A DNA stretch of 64,000 nt from Olsenella profusa DSM 13989 (GTDB lineage Bacteria; Actinomycetota; Coriobacteriia; Coriobacteriales; Atopobiaceae), in contig NZ_JAUSQK010000001.1 of assembly GCF_030811115.1 (NCBI RefSeq), forward strand, positions 310,001 through 374,000. The letters are read 5' to 3'. The notes below the pieces were generated by a model. That model was not told where the DNA came from. It saw nothing but the letters and a program-made list of their open reading frames with translations, and ran no database searches. The position numbers and the translations under genes are program-made. Shown here in pieces: positions 8,442 to 17,439 of the stretch; the stretch's first letter is position 1; the number at the start of each line of letters is the position of its first letter.

Positions 8442-9362
8442 TTACGCCCGCACCGCAAGGTCGAGGTCACGATGCGTGACCGTCACGTGATAGCCCTGTC
8501 CCTTGAGGTAGGCACCCGTCGCATTCGCGATGGCAACGGAGCGATGCTGGCCCCCCGTACATCCCACGGCAATGGAGAGCCGCGACTTCCCCTCGGCGAT
8601 GTAACCGGGCATCACCACGTCGAGCAGACCCTCCCACTGCTTGAGGAAGGCCTTGGTGACATCGTTGCCCAACACGAAGTCACGCACCTTGGCATCATTG
8701 CCGGTGAGCGTGCGCATCTCGGGGTCGTAGAACGGGTTGGGCAGAAAGCGCACGTCAACCATGAGATCGGCCTCCACAGGCATGCCATGCTTGAAGCCAA
8801 ACGAGAACACGTGCACATCCAGCAGCTGCTGATCGGTGAGCTCGGAATAGGCGCGACGAATGCGGCTGCGCAGTGCGGCCGTGCGCAGGCGGCTGGTGTC
8901 GATGACGAGATCCGCATGCCTGCGGACACCATCCAGCTGCCTGCGCTCGCGCTGGATGGCCGAGAGGGTGGTCTCCCCCTCCATGGCGAGGGGGTGGCGC
9001 CGACGCGTCTCGTCATAGCGCCGCATGAGCACGTCGTCGGAGGCGTCCAGGAAGACCACCTGATAGGTGAGCTCGTGATCGGAGAGGGCGCGCAGGGCAT
9101 CCCCCATCTCGTCAAAGAGCCCCTGGCTCCTGAGGTCACACGTGACGGCGAGGTGACGGCCGACCCCCGAGTTGATGCCCACGACCTTGGCAAGGTCCAC
9201 GATGAGCCGCGGGGGGAGGTTGTCGATGCAGTAGTAGCCCATGTCCTCGAAGACGTGGAGCGCCTGAGTGCGGCCGCTGCCGCTCATGCCCGTGATGATG
9301 ACCACATCGGGCACACGACCCGATGCGGCAGCCTGTCTCATGCGTACGGTTGACGTGCCCAT
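8442..9362 (-). CDS. rapZ: RNase adapter / nucleotide-binding protein RapZ (YvcJ family)
   Basis: This is a P-loop protein. In enterobacteria RapZ controls glucosamine-6-phosphate synthase through sRNA turnover, while in Gram-positives YvcJ is a nucleotide-binding protein linked to envelope metabolism. The Walker A is GMSGSGRTQA at about residues 25-34, followed by the family hallmark CIDNLPP. The C-terminal half carries the conserved GCTGGQHRSV loop at about residue 255. It is directly followed by whiA; yvcK/glmR, often found between them, is absent here. A GGGGAG ribosome site lies about 12 bases before the ATG. Confidence 0.94.
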   Translation of the reverse strand: MGTSTVRMRQAAASGRVPDVVIITGMSGSGRTQALHVFEDMGYYCIDNLPPRLIVDLAKVVGINSGVGRHLAVTCDLRSQGLFDEMGDALRALSDHELTYQVVFLDASDDVLMRRYDETRRRHPLAMEGETTLSAIQRERRQLDGVRRHADLVIDTSRLRTAALRSRIRRAYSELTDQQLLDVHVFSFGFKHGMPVEADLMVDVRFLPNPFYDPEMRTLTGNDAKVRDFVLGNDVTKAFLKQWEGLLDVVMPGYIAEGKSRLSIAVGCTGGQHRSVAIANATGAYLKGQGYHVTVTHRDLDLAVRA

Positions 9363-9433
9363 ACGTGCCGTTCAGCTCCCCTCTCATGACGTGTCCGCAT
9401 CCACGTGAGTGACATTCTACCCAACACGAGGGC

Positions 9434-10303
9434 CTAGGACGAGAGGCCGAGACGCTCGCTGAGGGCGAGCCAGAGCTTCTGGGATCCCGAACTGGTGGGG
9501 TGCACGCCATCCGCATTGAAGTCGCCCGTCCCCGGACTGAGGGCATCAAGCAGCGATATGTGCGCGTATCCCGCCCGTGCGCTCACGCGGTCGAGCACGC
9601 GGTCGACCTCCCCCATGCTCATACCCCCATCGAGGACGTTGTCGGGAGGAGAGACCACCACGAGGAGCTTGCAGCGCGTTGCCGTTGCCGAGAGGGCCGC
9701 GGTCGCATCGCGCTCGAAGCCATCCGGCGTCTCGTTCGGCAGGGAGGCGTCGTTGGTACCCAGCATCACCACGATGGCGTCCGCACCGTTGCCCAGCCAG
9801 GCATCCGGGTCACGCGCAAGGTCCGCCATCGTGAAGCCATTGACGCCCGCATTCACAAAGCTCGTCGCCCCATGGCCAAGGGCCCAGGCGCGAAAGTCAT
9901 TCGTCCATACGCGCACGTCGGCCCCCGTTTCGGTATAGGTCCCCAGCGAGCCGGAGTACACGACCGTACCCGTGGAGGGCGCTGTGTCATACCCCTCGCA
10001 GAGGTAGCCTGCCGTGATGGAATCGCCCACCACCAGTACCGACTTGATCTGCCCCGCATCAAACAGGCGCGCAAGGGAACTCTTGGGGGAGGCGGCATCG
10101 GGAGGATCGCCCTGAGTCGGTGCCGAGGCGGGGGCGTCCTCGCCCTCCCCTGGGGTGGGCGGCGCGGACGGCAGGATCTCCTGCGGGGCGAGCCATTGCG
10201 ACACCACGATCACGACCACGGCAAGGGCGACCAGTGGGAGCACGAAGACCCACGAGCCCCGCCGCGGCCTCTGGCTTGCATGGGTATGGGTATCCTGCCG
10301 CAT
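9434..10303 (-). CDS. Membrane-anchored SGNH/GDSL hydrolase
   Basis: A short cytoplasmic N-terminus is followed by a single membrane segment (about residues 17-37) and a Pro/Ala-rich linker, so the catalytic domain lies outside the cell. The SGNH blocks are present: GDSITAG near residue 92 (nucleophile Ser), a conserved Asn/Gly stretch (NAGVNG), GTND near residue 184, and DGVHPTSSG near residue 265 (Asp and His of the triad). Such enzymes often remove acyl groups from surface glycans or peptidoglycan. It follows two other surface-protein genes on the same strand with a 96-bp gap and may be co-transcribed with them. The substrate is unknown. Confidence 0.82.
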   Translation of the reverse strand: MRQDTHTHASQRPRRGSWVFVLPLVALAVVVIVVSQWLAPQEILPSAPPTPGEGEDAPASAPTQGDPPDAASPKSSLARLFDAGQIKSVLVVGDSITAGYLCEGYDTAPSTGTVVYSGSLGTYTETGADVRVWTNDFRAWALGHGATSFVNAGVNGFTMADLARDPDAWLGNGADAIVVMLGTNDASLPNETPDGFERDATAALSATATRCKLLVVVSPPDNVLDGGMSMGEVDRVLDRVSARAGYAHISLLDALSPGTGDFNADGVHPTSSGSQKLWLALSERLGLSS

Positions 10304-10399
10304 GCCATCACTCCCTCATGTCCGACGCGGACAAGGATACGGCAGTTTGGGCCAAAGGTCAGCTCGGCATGTGGGATGGGCGCTGCGCGGGAAGACCAC

Positions 10400-11146
10400 C
10401 TACTGCCCGTGATGCATACGATCCTCAAGCAGCTGCTCGCCTGCCGAGGTCGTCTCGCTGGAGACGGAGACGTTCGCCCCGTCGGGCAGCTTGGGCGAGA
10501 CGCCATACGCCTGCGAGAACGAGACCGCTCCCAGGTTCTGGTAGGCATCGCCAGAGATCTGGTATCCCAACGTCGCGCCAAGCAGCCCCGCCGTGGTGTG
10601 CTCCCCCGCCGTGGTGCGGGCCGAGACGGTCTCGGACATGCGCACGGTGCCGTCACCATCCTCCACGATCCAGGTAACCTGGGGGATGTCGAGGCCCGTC
10701 CCCTTGGCCCAGACGGCAAGCGCCTCGGTGCGACGAGCCGTAACGTCCAGCATGGTGGGGGCGGAGTCGAGCGAGACCTGCTCGATCCAGATGCCGTTCT
10801 CGTCAAGGTACACGCCCGCGTCATCCATGACAAGCGAAAGGTCCTCTCCCCCGTAGGAGAGGCCTGCCAGCGCCTGGATGACGTCCTCCTTCAAGAGGGA
10901 GGCGAACCGCTGGCGCTGGTTGGCACCCGCCGCGACCGCCTCGGCATCGGCCGATCCCGAGGGGCCAGACGGCCCTCCCCCGAACAGCGCCGAGAGGGGG
11001 TCTTGACCCTCGAGATAGGCAGGCAGAAACCACATGCTCACACCAATGATCAGGATGCCTGCCACGGTGAGCGCCACGGAGAGGGGCGTCATGCGCCCCG
11101 CGCCCCTGGCGAGGGCGGGCTTGCCGGAGGACAGCGCACGTGCCAT
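10400..11146 (-). CDS. Membrane-anchored extracytoplasmic protein of unknown function
   Basis: This 248-residue product is not recognised. It has a basic N-terminus, one membrane segment at about residues 21-45 (VALTVAGILIIGVSMWFLP) and a soluble remainder predicted to be outside. The outside part includes a Gly/Ser/Pro-rich linker and an alpha/beta region with the segment WIVEDGDGTVRMSETV. The ATG at 11146 has GGAAG upstream and lies five bases after the stop of the large surface protein, so the pair is an operon. The context suggests a partner of the stalk protein or the SGNH hydrolase, but nothing in the sequence fixes a function. Confidence 0.7.
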   Translation of the reverse strand: MARALSSGKPALARGAGRMTPLSVALTVAGILIIGVSMWFLPAYLEGQDPLSALFGGGPSGPSGSADAEAVAAGANQRQRFASLLKEDVIQALAGLSYGGEDLSLVMDDAGVYLDENGIWIEQVSLDSAPTMLDVTARRTEALAVWAKGTGLDIPQVTWIVEDGDGTVRMSETVSARTTAGEHTTAGLLGATLGYQISGDAYQNLGAVSFSQAYGVSPKLPDGANVSVSSETTSAGEQLLEDRMHHGQ

Positions 11147-11151
11147 CGCCG

Positions 11152-13248
11152 TTACTTCCTTGCCCTCGGCTTCGCGCCCCTGCGAGCGAGAGAGGCAATC
11201 GCCCCCGTTATGCAGGCAAGACCCATGGCGACGCCCGCAAAGGGAACCAGCGGTGCCGCAGGGGCGCCCGGTGACAATACTCCCACACCCCTCTGCGAGG
11301 CAGACGCAGCCGTCACGACGGTGCTTCGAAGGGCGCCCAAAAGTCCCTGGTCGTGCACCACGGGATCGCTTGCGGGGGAAGCGACATTGGTGGCGGACGT
11401 GGCATCGGGCGATGGAGCGGACAGGGAGGGGAACGCAGACGAGGGTACGCTTGGGGCACTCGTGCCAGAAGCGTGCGCCACGGCGCGGGCCCCGGCAGGA
11501 GTCGCAGCACCCCACGTGGCAGCCGCTGGCGTGGACGCCGCCTTGGTCGTCGTGATGCCTGTGGAGGCACTGGGAGTCGCGGCGGAGGATGCGGGGGTGG
11601 CGTCATCCGATGTGGGCGATGTCGGCGTCACCGTAGGCACGATTGGTTCGGGCACCACCGCGGACACGAGCATGGGTGCCATTGGCCTGCCGGGCCGAGG
11701 CGCCCTGGAAGGCAGGCGGTGGGGGGCCGCGGTGGGATGCAGCGGGTCATCGACCACGGCAATCTGGGCGTCTGCGCCCATCCTGAGCATAAAGCTCCTC
11801 ATGGGATAGAAGTAGAAGTCATAGTCTGCGACCCTGCTGGGAACCATCGCCGCCTCCAACAGGGCAGAGGTGGCATGGCCCTGGCCATGGGCAACCAACA
11901 TCTGAGTGCCGTCATCGGCATCCGTCGTGAGGGCGAAGGAGGAGTCAGGACTCACGAGCCTCCACGTGAACGAGGCGTCGTCGGGTACGGTCGTTGGCGG
12001 GACAAGCGGCACCCCATCATCAGCTCGAAAGCTGTTGGGCAGCGCGATGTCCCCCTGCATCTCATGGGAGGCACGCCTGCCGTCGGCATCCGTGCTCCAA
12101 TAGCCAACCTGCACGGTATGCATGCTCGTCGTGGCCTGTGCCCCCTCCAGGGAGAACGTGAAGCTGCACTCAGAGCTACCTGCGGTCTCGTACGGCGTGA
12201 CCTCGGACGTCGCGTCTCTGCCAAGGGTGCCGTTGGCGGCAATGACCGACGCATCGGATGAGGACGCCACCGAGACCGTGAGCCCCTTGGGGGCATCACC
12301 AGCAAGGCGCTGCTTGATGGCACCGACCACGCTGGCCCCAGCGTTGTACTGGGGGGCAAAGGACAACAGATTGATGTCATCATAGGAGGTGTCAAACTCC
12401 TGTGCCATGCGATCGACCACAGCCTGATTCTGGCCGCCCACGCCAGGGCGAGGTGCGCCGGTGGAGGTATGGGGCGCACTGGCTTGTTCGCTCTTTGGCA
12501 TCGTGATGGCAATGGGCGACCCATTGACGACGAAGGTCTGCTCGACGTGCGCATAGGTCGGGGCGTCCGCCACAACGGTGACGGTCTCGCCCGGGGTGAG
12601 GTCATACGTTCCCGCTGCGTTGGAAGGCCTGTGTTCCACGCCGGCATTGACCGAGACGGCTGCACCTTCGACACTCTTGCCCTGCTCGTTCACGGTACGG
12701 ACGCCAACGCTCACCGACTGGGCCTGAGAATCCTGCCGTACCGCGCCGGGGGCGGCGGCTTCCGCAGGAGTGGGGACTGCATGCTGATTAGTCTGCGTCG
12801 AAACGGGTTGCTTGGCCTGGGCCTGGCCGTCCCGATTGGCCGCAGCGGTCGCGTCGCCACTCGTGGTCTTGGTCTGCGGTACCTGGTTGCCCTTCTCGGT
12901 CTCCTCGTTCTTACTGATCTGAGCGGCCCCATTCGTCGCAGGGGGCTGCTGTGGCTGCGGGGAGGGCGTGCCCTTCTGCCCAGACGTAGGGGAGGCCTTC
13001 TTCTCCGTGGGGGCGGAAGCCTTCTTCTCTGTTGGGGCGGTGGCCCTGCCCCGCGCGTCCGGGGCACTCGCGGCGTCGGCGGTGCCGGACTGCCGGGAGG
13101 AAGGTGCCTCGCTCTGCGCGCTCGGGGCGTCCGTGGGTGTAGCGGCCAAGGCGGGTGTGGGCATGCCCTCGAGCGTGACAACAAGGGAAAGGGCCGTAAC
13201 AAGACCTGCGCTCATGGCATCATGATGTGTCTGCCTCATCCTTATCAT
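11152..13248 (-). CDS. Large secreted surface protein with stalk and C-terminal membrane anchor
   Basis: A signal peptide (hydrophobic run ending near PTPALAATP) is followed by about 140 residues of low-complexity Ala/Pro/Gln/Lys-rich sequence with a repeated APTEKKAS unit. Next comes a beta-rich domain with an Ig/PEGA look (VSVGVRTVNEQGKSVEG onward, near residue 180), a central globular part, a Ser/Thr/Ala/Pro stalk, and a C-terminal membrane helix with a basic tail (ARRGAKPRARK). There is no clear LPxTG motif, so anchoring is probably by the C-terminal helix. The ATG at 13248 follows GGGGAG; an upstream in-frame extension is ignored. It leads the three-gene surface set. The function is unknown; adhesin or wall scaffold is a guess. 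Confidence 0.75.
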   Translation of the reverse strand: MIRMRQTHHDAMSAGLVTALSLVVTLEGMPTPALAATPTDAPSAQSEAPSSRQSGTADAASAPDARGRATAPTEKKASAPTEKKASPTSGQKGTPSPQPQQPPATNGAAQISKNEETEKGNQVPQTKTTSGDATAAANRDGQAQAKQPVSTQTNQHAVPTPAEAAAPGAVRQDSQAQSVSVGVRTVNEQGKSVEGAAVSVNAGVEHRPSNAAGTYDLTPGETVTVVADAPTYAHVEQTFVVNGSPIAITMPKSEQASAPHTSTGAPRPGVGGQNQAVVDRMAQEFDTSYDDINLLSFAPQYNAGASVVGAIKQRLAGDAPKGLTVSVASSSDASVIAANGTLGRDATSEVTPYETAGSSECSFTFSLEGAQATTSMHTVQVGYWSTDADGRRASHEMQGDIALPNSFRADDGVPLVPPTTVPDDASFTWRLVSPDSSFALTTDADDGTQMLVAHGQGHATSALLEAAMVPSRVADYDFYFYPMRSFMLRMGADAQIAVVDDPLHPTAAPHRLPSRAPRPGRPMAPMLVSAVVPEPIVPTVTPTSPTSDDATPASSAATPSASTGITTTKAASTPAAATWGAATPAGARAVAHASGTSAPSVPSSAFPSLSAPSPDATSATNVASPASDPVVHDQGLLGALRSTVVTAASASQRGVGVLSPGAPAAPLVPFAGVAMGLACITGAIASLARRGAKPRARK

Positions 13249-13389
13249 GGACGTCTCCCCTCCTCTCAGGAACGACGCGGCCGCTTGCCATACGGCATAG
13301 GGATGCACATATGCATGGTCAATCTTGCTATCAGCCTAGAGTATAGCACCTGAATCGTCACTGTATATACTCACCACATACGTAGGCGC

Positions 13390-14217
13390 CTATGCCACCG
13401 TGCCCTCCTGGGGCCGACGCTGTTTGCGTGAGGCAGCCAAGATGCCCATGCCCACCAGCACAAGCGGCATGGACAGGCACTGCCCCATCGTGAGCCAGTT
13501 GGTTCCCAGCAGGTACCCAAGCTGCGCGTCCGGCAGGCGCACGAACTCGATGAGGAACCTGAAGCAGCCATACAGCACGAGGAAGGCACCCATGAACGTA
13601 CCCTGGGGACGTGGCGGGTACCTGCGCGAGAGCGCATAGAGCACCGCAAAGAGCACCAGGCCCTCGAGGATGGCCTCATAGAGCTGCGACGGATGCCGAT
13701 ACACCGCGCCGCCGCCACTGTCAGAGAACATGACGCCCCACGGCAGGTCCGTCGGCTTTCCCCACAGCTCGCCGTTGATGAAGTTTGCGCAGCGTCCGAA
13801 GAAGAGGCCCCACGGCGCGCCAATGACGGCGAGATCGCACATGGTGGGGATGGAGATGCGCAGGGCCCTGCATGCGATGGATCCCCCGACAAGCCCTCCT
13901 GCCAGGCCACCGTGGAAGCTCATGCCACCCTCGTTGAAGGCAAGCGCCTTGAGGGGATTGGCAAGGTAGTATCCCGCCCCGTAAAAGAGCACGTAACCGA
14001 GGCGTGCGCCGACGATGATGCCGATGGCCACGCCGATGACGGCGCTCATGACGTCATCGGAGGAGAGGTCGAGCTTCCAGCGGCGGGCCGTGCGCCAGAT
14101 GATGATGCCAGCGACGACGAAGCCCGCCACGTAGGCGATCCCGTACCAGCGGACAGCGAGGGGCCCCAGCTGAAAGGCAACGGGATTGAGCGTGTGATAG
14201 AGCTTGTCAAGCCACAT
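13390..14217 (-). CDS. lgt: Prolipoprotein diacylglyceryl transferase
   Basis: Lgt transfers diacylglycerol from phosphatidylglycerol to the lipobox cysteine of prelipoproteins at the membrane. The protein has about seven membrane segments, the conserved FHGGLAGG region, and the Lgt signature GRCANFINGELWG near the middle, which contains the catalytic and lipid-binding residues. The start is set at the ATG at 14217 (MWLDKLYHTLNP), which matches the family N-terminus and has GAGAGGG upstream; an ATG at 14262 is possible. A lipoprotein substrate candidate, the phosphoesterase at 58.7 kb, is present in the window. Confidence 0.94.
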   Translation of the reverse strand: MWLDKLYHTLNPVAFQLGPLAVRWYGIAYVAGFVVAGIIIWRTARRWKLDLSSDDVMSAVIGVAIGIIVGARLGYVLFYGAGYYLANPLKALAFNEGGMSFHGGLAGGLVGGSIACRALRISIPTMCDLAVIGAPWGLFFGRCANFINGELWGKPTDLPWGVMFSDSGGGAVYRHPSQLYEAILEGLVLFAVLYALSRRYPPRPQGTFMGAFLVLYGCFRFLIEFVRLPDAQLGYLLGTNWLTMGQCLSMPLVLVGMGILAASRKQRRPQEGTVA

Positions 14218-14313
14218 GCGGTGCCCTCTCGCCTTGAGCGTACGGATGGCCCAGGACGCCATCCTGGGCCCTTCATGCTACCAGGTATGCCGCACCTATC
14301 ACAAAGAGTGGAC

Positions 14314-14601
14314 CTACCAGGCCATGGCCGGCTCGACACGCGTGACGCCCGGGACGTGCTCCTGCAGAATACGCTCGATGCCCTCGCTCATGTCGTAGGC
14401 AGACATGGGGCAACCGGCACATGCCCCCTGCATCTCGAGCGTGACCACACCCGTGTCCTCGTCAAGCGCCACCAGCTCGACGTCCCCACCGTCCGCCTGG
14501 AGGCTCTGGCGAATCACGCCAATGGTCGCCTCCAGCAGCTCGCGGTTGACCTTGGGATGCTCGGCCTGCCGGGCATCCGCGCCCGTCTCGTTCTCTGCCA
14601 T
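14314..14601 (-). CDS. NifU-like C-terminal domain protein (Fe-S scaffold/carrier)
   Basis: This 95-residue protein consists of a single NifU C-terminal (Nfu) domain. The motif GACAGCP at about residues 58-64 supplies the CxxC pair that binds an Fe-S cluster between two subunits. The surrounding LQADGGDVELVALDE is the typical first half of the fold. It probably carries or assembles [Fe-S] clusters in the cytoplasm. It lies between lgt and the U32 gene, whose product also uses clustered cysteines. The ATG follows GAGAGGGTCACC. The call is firm for the family and moderate for the role. Confidence 0.88.
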   Translation of the reverse strand: MAENETGADARQAEHPKVNRELLEATIGVIRQSLQADGGDVELVALDEDTGVVTLEMQGACAGCPMSAYDMSEGIERILQEHVPGVTRVEPAMAW

Positions 14602-14637
14602 GGTGACCCTCTCCGCGCGAGGTGGGACGTCGGTTCA

Positions 14638-14718
14638 CTACCCCACCATGTTGGTTGCAATTGCCGTCAGTCTACCCATCCCATACGATTGGATACGTTG
14701 GGTTTGCGACAGGATCAT
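14638..14718 (-). CDS. Possible 26-residue small ORF between the U32 gene and the NifU-domain gene
   Basis: An ATG at 14718 is preceded by GGAGG at 4-5 bases and opens a 26-codon frame ending TAG at 14638, in the 136-bp gap upstream of the NifU-domain gene. The peptide is polar with no recognisable motif. It may be a translated leader or chance. Confidence 0.22.
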   Translation of the reverse strand: MILSQTQRIQSYGMGRLTAIATNMVG

Positions 14719-14737
14719 GGCGCCTCCAGCGTTGCCC

Positions 14738-17272
14738 TCATTCGATGGGCTCATGGAGGTGCCCTGACGTGGCACGCGCCAACCGACGTGCAGGCTTCCT
14801 GCCAGCCGCCGCAGCGCGCACCGCACGCCCCACGCGCTCCACCTCAAGGGCCGCCTCCCGCTCCGAGAGCAGCGTGCAATCCACCATCAGGCGAGAGACG
14901 CCCGCCGCGATGAGCTCTCCGATCTCGGGCGTGGCGTCCAGTGGACGAGCCGCGTAGATGTGGCTCCTGCCCGCGAGGTCCGTGCGCACGGGCAGGAGCG
15001 CGCCAGCACGGTCGCGCAGGGAGAGGCGCCTGGAGCGCAGCGCGCAGCTGGCGCAGTCGTGGATGCAGCGACCCGTCGTCTGCAGCACGCAATGCTCGCT
15101 GGTCATGGCGCGCAGGCGGCCGCTCACGATGAGGCCACACGGCACGGATGACGCCTTGCCCAGCGCACAGGCCTCCTCCAGCGTCAGCTCGGGAGAGAGC
15201 CAGAGGCCCTTGGCCCCCGCCTGCTCCAGAGCGACGAGGGTGCTCTCGTTGTGTGCGGGAATGCACTCGCGCACCTCGGGCAGGGAGCCACGCTCGAGCG
15301 CGAGCACAAGTTCGCTCATGTTGCCCACGGCGCAGGGCGCACCTTGCTCCACCAGCGGATCGAGCCGCTGGTGGTCGGGCTCGCGGCACACCTCGTCGAG
15401 CCAGGGCACAACCGTGATGCCCTCCGGCCACGCAGCGTCTTGCCGTCGGGCTTCCTCGCACGCATCCGGCGTCGCATAGAGGCGCGTCGCCCCTGCGGTC
15501 ACGGCCGCTTGAGCCAGGACGGGCGTGGGCACCAGCGCGCACACCTCTGCCGCACGCGAAACACTGGGAGCGGCAAGGCCGGCCTCCCTGCGCACGAAGC
15601 GCAGGTGAGTGGCAAGGTCCTCCCCGTCAGGCACGCGGGCGAGGCCCTCCTCGCGCACCGCGGCCGAGCTGGGCGACAGGATCGTCTCCTCGAGCAGGCG
15701 GCAGGCCTTGGCACGCACCCCATGCACGGCCGAGAAGCCCATGCCGCAGCCCTCGTCCACCTCGACCTCGAAGGCAACCGGCACAAAGGGGCTCTGGCCC
15801 ATGCGGCCCACATGCTCCACGAGGTCCTCGCGCGTGACGGCCCTGGTGCGCGCCGCCTCCACCACAAAGCCCTCCGCACGGGCCGTGGCCCCGCCATCCA
15901 CGCAGGCAAGCTCCACCACGAACGGTTGGCCCAGGCGGGCCTCCACGCGTACGCGCACGGGCCTCTTGTACCGGTCATCCCCTGTGGCAACGCGCGCCGC
16001 CTCGTCCATGGCCGCCTGTGAGCGGATGACGCGCACGGGGCAACCTGCGGCCATGGGGCGCACGGTCTTGCAGCAGATGGTCTCACCCACACGGGCGTCC
16101 GCCGGGACATGGGTCGTCAGGAACTGCGTGGGGTCGTCCATCGGGCGCACCTCGAGCAGGTCACCCTCCCCCACCGACCTGTCCAGCCTGATGTCCACCT
16201 CGGCAAAGGTCTTGAACCTCAACCGCTCGCGTCCGCCGTTGGCACCGCCGCGACGTACGCGGCCACCACCGAGGTCACGCGTGGCCACGACGATCCCCAC
16301 CAGCTCGCCACGATTGTTGGAGCGCTCGTAGCTCATCATGTCGTCGTCGGACGTCCCGTCCAGGTAGGCGTGCGTGAAGTCGCGGTTGAAGGCGCGACGC
16401 AGCCGCTGGTGGCGCTCAGCCTCTTCCACATCGGTGGGAAGGCGGCCTGCCGCCAGGTCATCCAGCTGCGCACGATAGGCGGAGACGACGGAGCACACGT
16501 AGTCCGGGGCCTTCATGCGACCCTCCACCTTGAGCGAGCCCAGGCCCGCCTGGGCAAGGCGCGGCAGGTCCTCGATGGTGCAGTAGTCCTTGGGACACAG
16601 GGGCAGGCGACGTCCCGGCGCCGAGATGCTCGCGCCGTCCTCGTCCACCAGCTGGTAGGGCAGGCGACAGGGCTGCGCGCACATGCCACGGTTGGCGGAG
16701 CGCCCTTTGGCAAGCGAGCTCATCATGCAGATGCCGGAATAGCAGAAGCAGAGTGCGCCATGCCCAAAGCTCTCGAGCTCGACGCCCTCCTGGGCGATGC
16801 GCGCCATCTCGGGCACGGAGAGCTCGCGCGAGAGGGTCACGCGCTCCACCCCAAGCTCCCGACACCATGCCGTGGCACGGGCGTCGTGAATGTTGGCCTG
16901 CGTGGAGATGTGGCATTCCATTTGGGGAAAGCGGTGGCGTATCTCAAAGAGCAGGCCCCAGTCCTGGATGATGAAGGCGTCCGCACCCAGCAGCCACGCC
17001 TTGCGCACCAGGGCGAGCACACGGGGCATCTCGCACGTACGGATGACCACGTTGACCGTCACGTACACGCGCACGTCCGCAAGATGGGCCGCGCGGCAGG
17101 CGGCCTCGAAGGTCTCACAGGTGAAGTTGTGCGCGCTGCGACGGGCATTGAAGTCGTTGCCCAGGGCGCAGTAGATGGCATCCGCACCGGCGGCGAGGGC
17201 GGCATTGAACGGCTCGGGGCCACCAGCGGGCGCGAGCAGCTCCGGAACGGCATGGGTATCGCGAAAGCGCAC
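14738..17272 (-). CDS. U32 family peptidase-like protein (RlhA-type, with DUF3656 region)
   Basis: Members of this family include RlhA, needed for hydroxylation of a 23S rRNA cytidine, and the UbiU/TrhP oxygen-independent hydroxylation proteins; despite the name they are not proven proteases. The N-terminus PELLAPAGG with GADAIYCAL is diagnostic. The cysteine-rich block CFCYSGICMMS plus MCAQPCR (near residues 180-215) is the predicted Fe-S or prosthetic-group ligand set. The C-terminal 400 residues match the longer RlhA-like layout, ending with another Cys group (CIHDCASCALR). The start is the GTG at 17272 after AAGGGA; the longer frame upstream lacks family similarity. At 844 residues it is at the long end of the family. 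Confidence 0.85.
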   Translation of the reverse strand: MRFRDTHAVPELLAPAGGPEPFNAALAAGADAIYCALGNDFNARRSAHNFTCETFEAACRAAHLADVRVYVTVNVVIRTCEMPRVLALVRKAWLLGADAFIIQDWGLLFEIRHRFPQMECHISTQANIHDARATAWCRELGVERVTLSRELSVPEMARIAQEGVELESFGHGALCFCYSGICMMSSLAKGRSANRGMCAQPCRLPYQLVDEDGASISAPGRRLPLCPKDYCTIEDLPRLAQAGLGSLKVEGRMKAPDYVCSVVSAYRAQLDDLAAGRLPTDVEEAERHQRLRRAFNRDFTHAYLDGTSDDDMMSYERSNNRGELVGIVVATRDLGGGRVRRGGANGGRERLRFKTFAEVDIRLDRSVGEGDLLEVRPMDDPTQFLTTHVPADARVGETICCKTVRPMAAGCPVRVIRSQAAMDEAARVATGDDRYKRPVRVRVEARLGQPFVVELACVDGGATARAEGFVVEAARTRAVTREDLVEHVGRMGQSPFVPVAFEVEVDEGCGMGFSAVHGVRAKACRLLEETILSPSSAAVREEGLARVPDGEDLATHLRFVRREAGLAAPSVSRAAEVCALVPTPVLAQAAVTAGATRLYATPDACEEARRQDAAWPEGITVVPWLDEVCREPDHQRLDPLVEQGAPCAVGNMSELVLALERGSLPEVRECIPAHNESTLVALEQAGAKGLWLSPELTLEEACALGKASSVPCGLIVSGRLRAMTSEHCVLQTTGRCIHDCASCALRSRRLSLRDRAGALLPVRTDLAGRSHIYAARPLDATPEIGELIAAGVSRLMVDCTLLSEREAALEVERVGRAVRAAAAGRKPARRLARATSGHLHEPIE

Positions 17273-17365
17273 GGGGTCAGATCCCTTCGTGCAGGGGGTC
17301 AGGCGGGCAGCAGCCCATGATAGCGCAGCGGGACGTCCGGGGGAGGCAGCCGTACACGAAGGGAA

Positions 17366-17388
17366 TGGCCCAGGAGGCTCCCTGGCCA
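17366..17388 (-). terminator. Weak stem-loop after the glucosaminidase gene
   Basis: TGGCC and GGCCA arms with an inner GGAG/CTCC pairing lie about 55 bp past the stop of the wall-hydrolase gene, in the spacer before the U32 gene. There is no T tract. It may be a terminator for the two-gene hydrolase unit. Confidence 0.3.
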
Positions 17389-17439
17389 ACCCCTGGCATC
17401 CGCGCACGAAACGCCACTGCAGGTCACACCGACGATCGC

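Noticed and set aside
11152-13248. Sortase-anchored LPxTG protein
   Set aside because: The C-terminal helix and basic tail fit, but the sequence before it (VLSPGAPAAP) has no LPxTG-type motif and no sortase gene is near.
13390-13910. Second membrane protein in another frame within lgt
   Set aside because: It lies inside lgt in a shifted frame and lacks any family feature; the Lgt signature is in the chosen frame.
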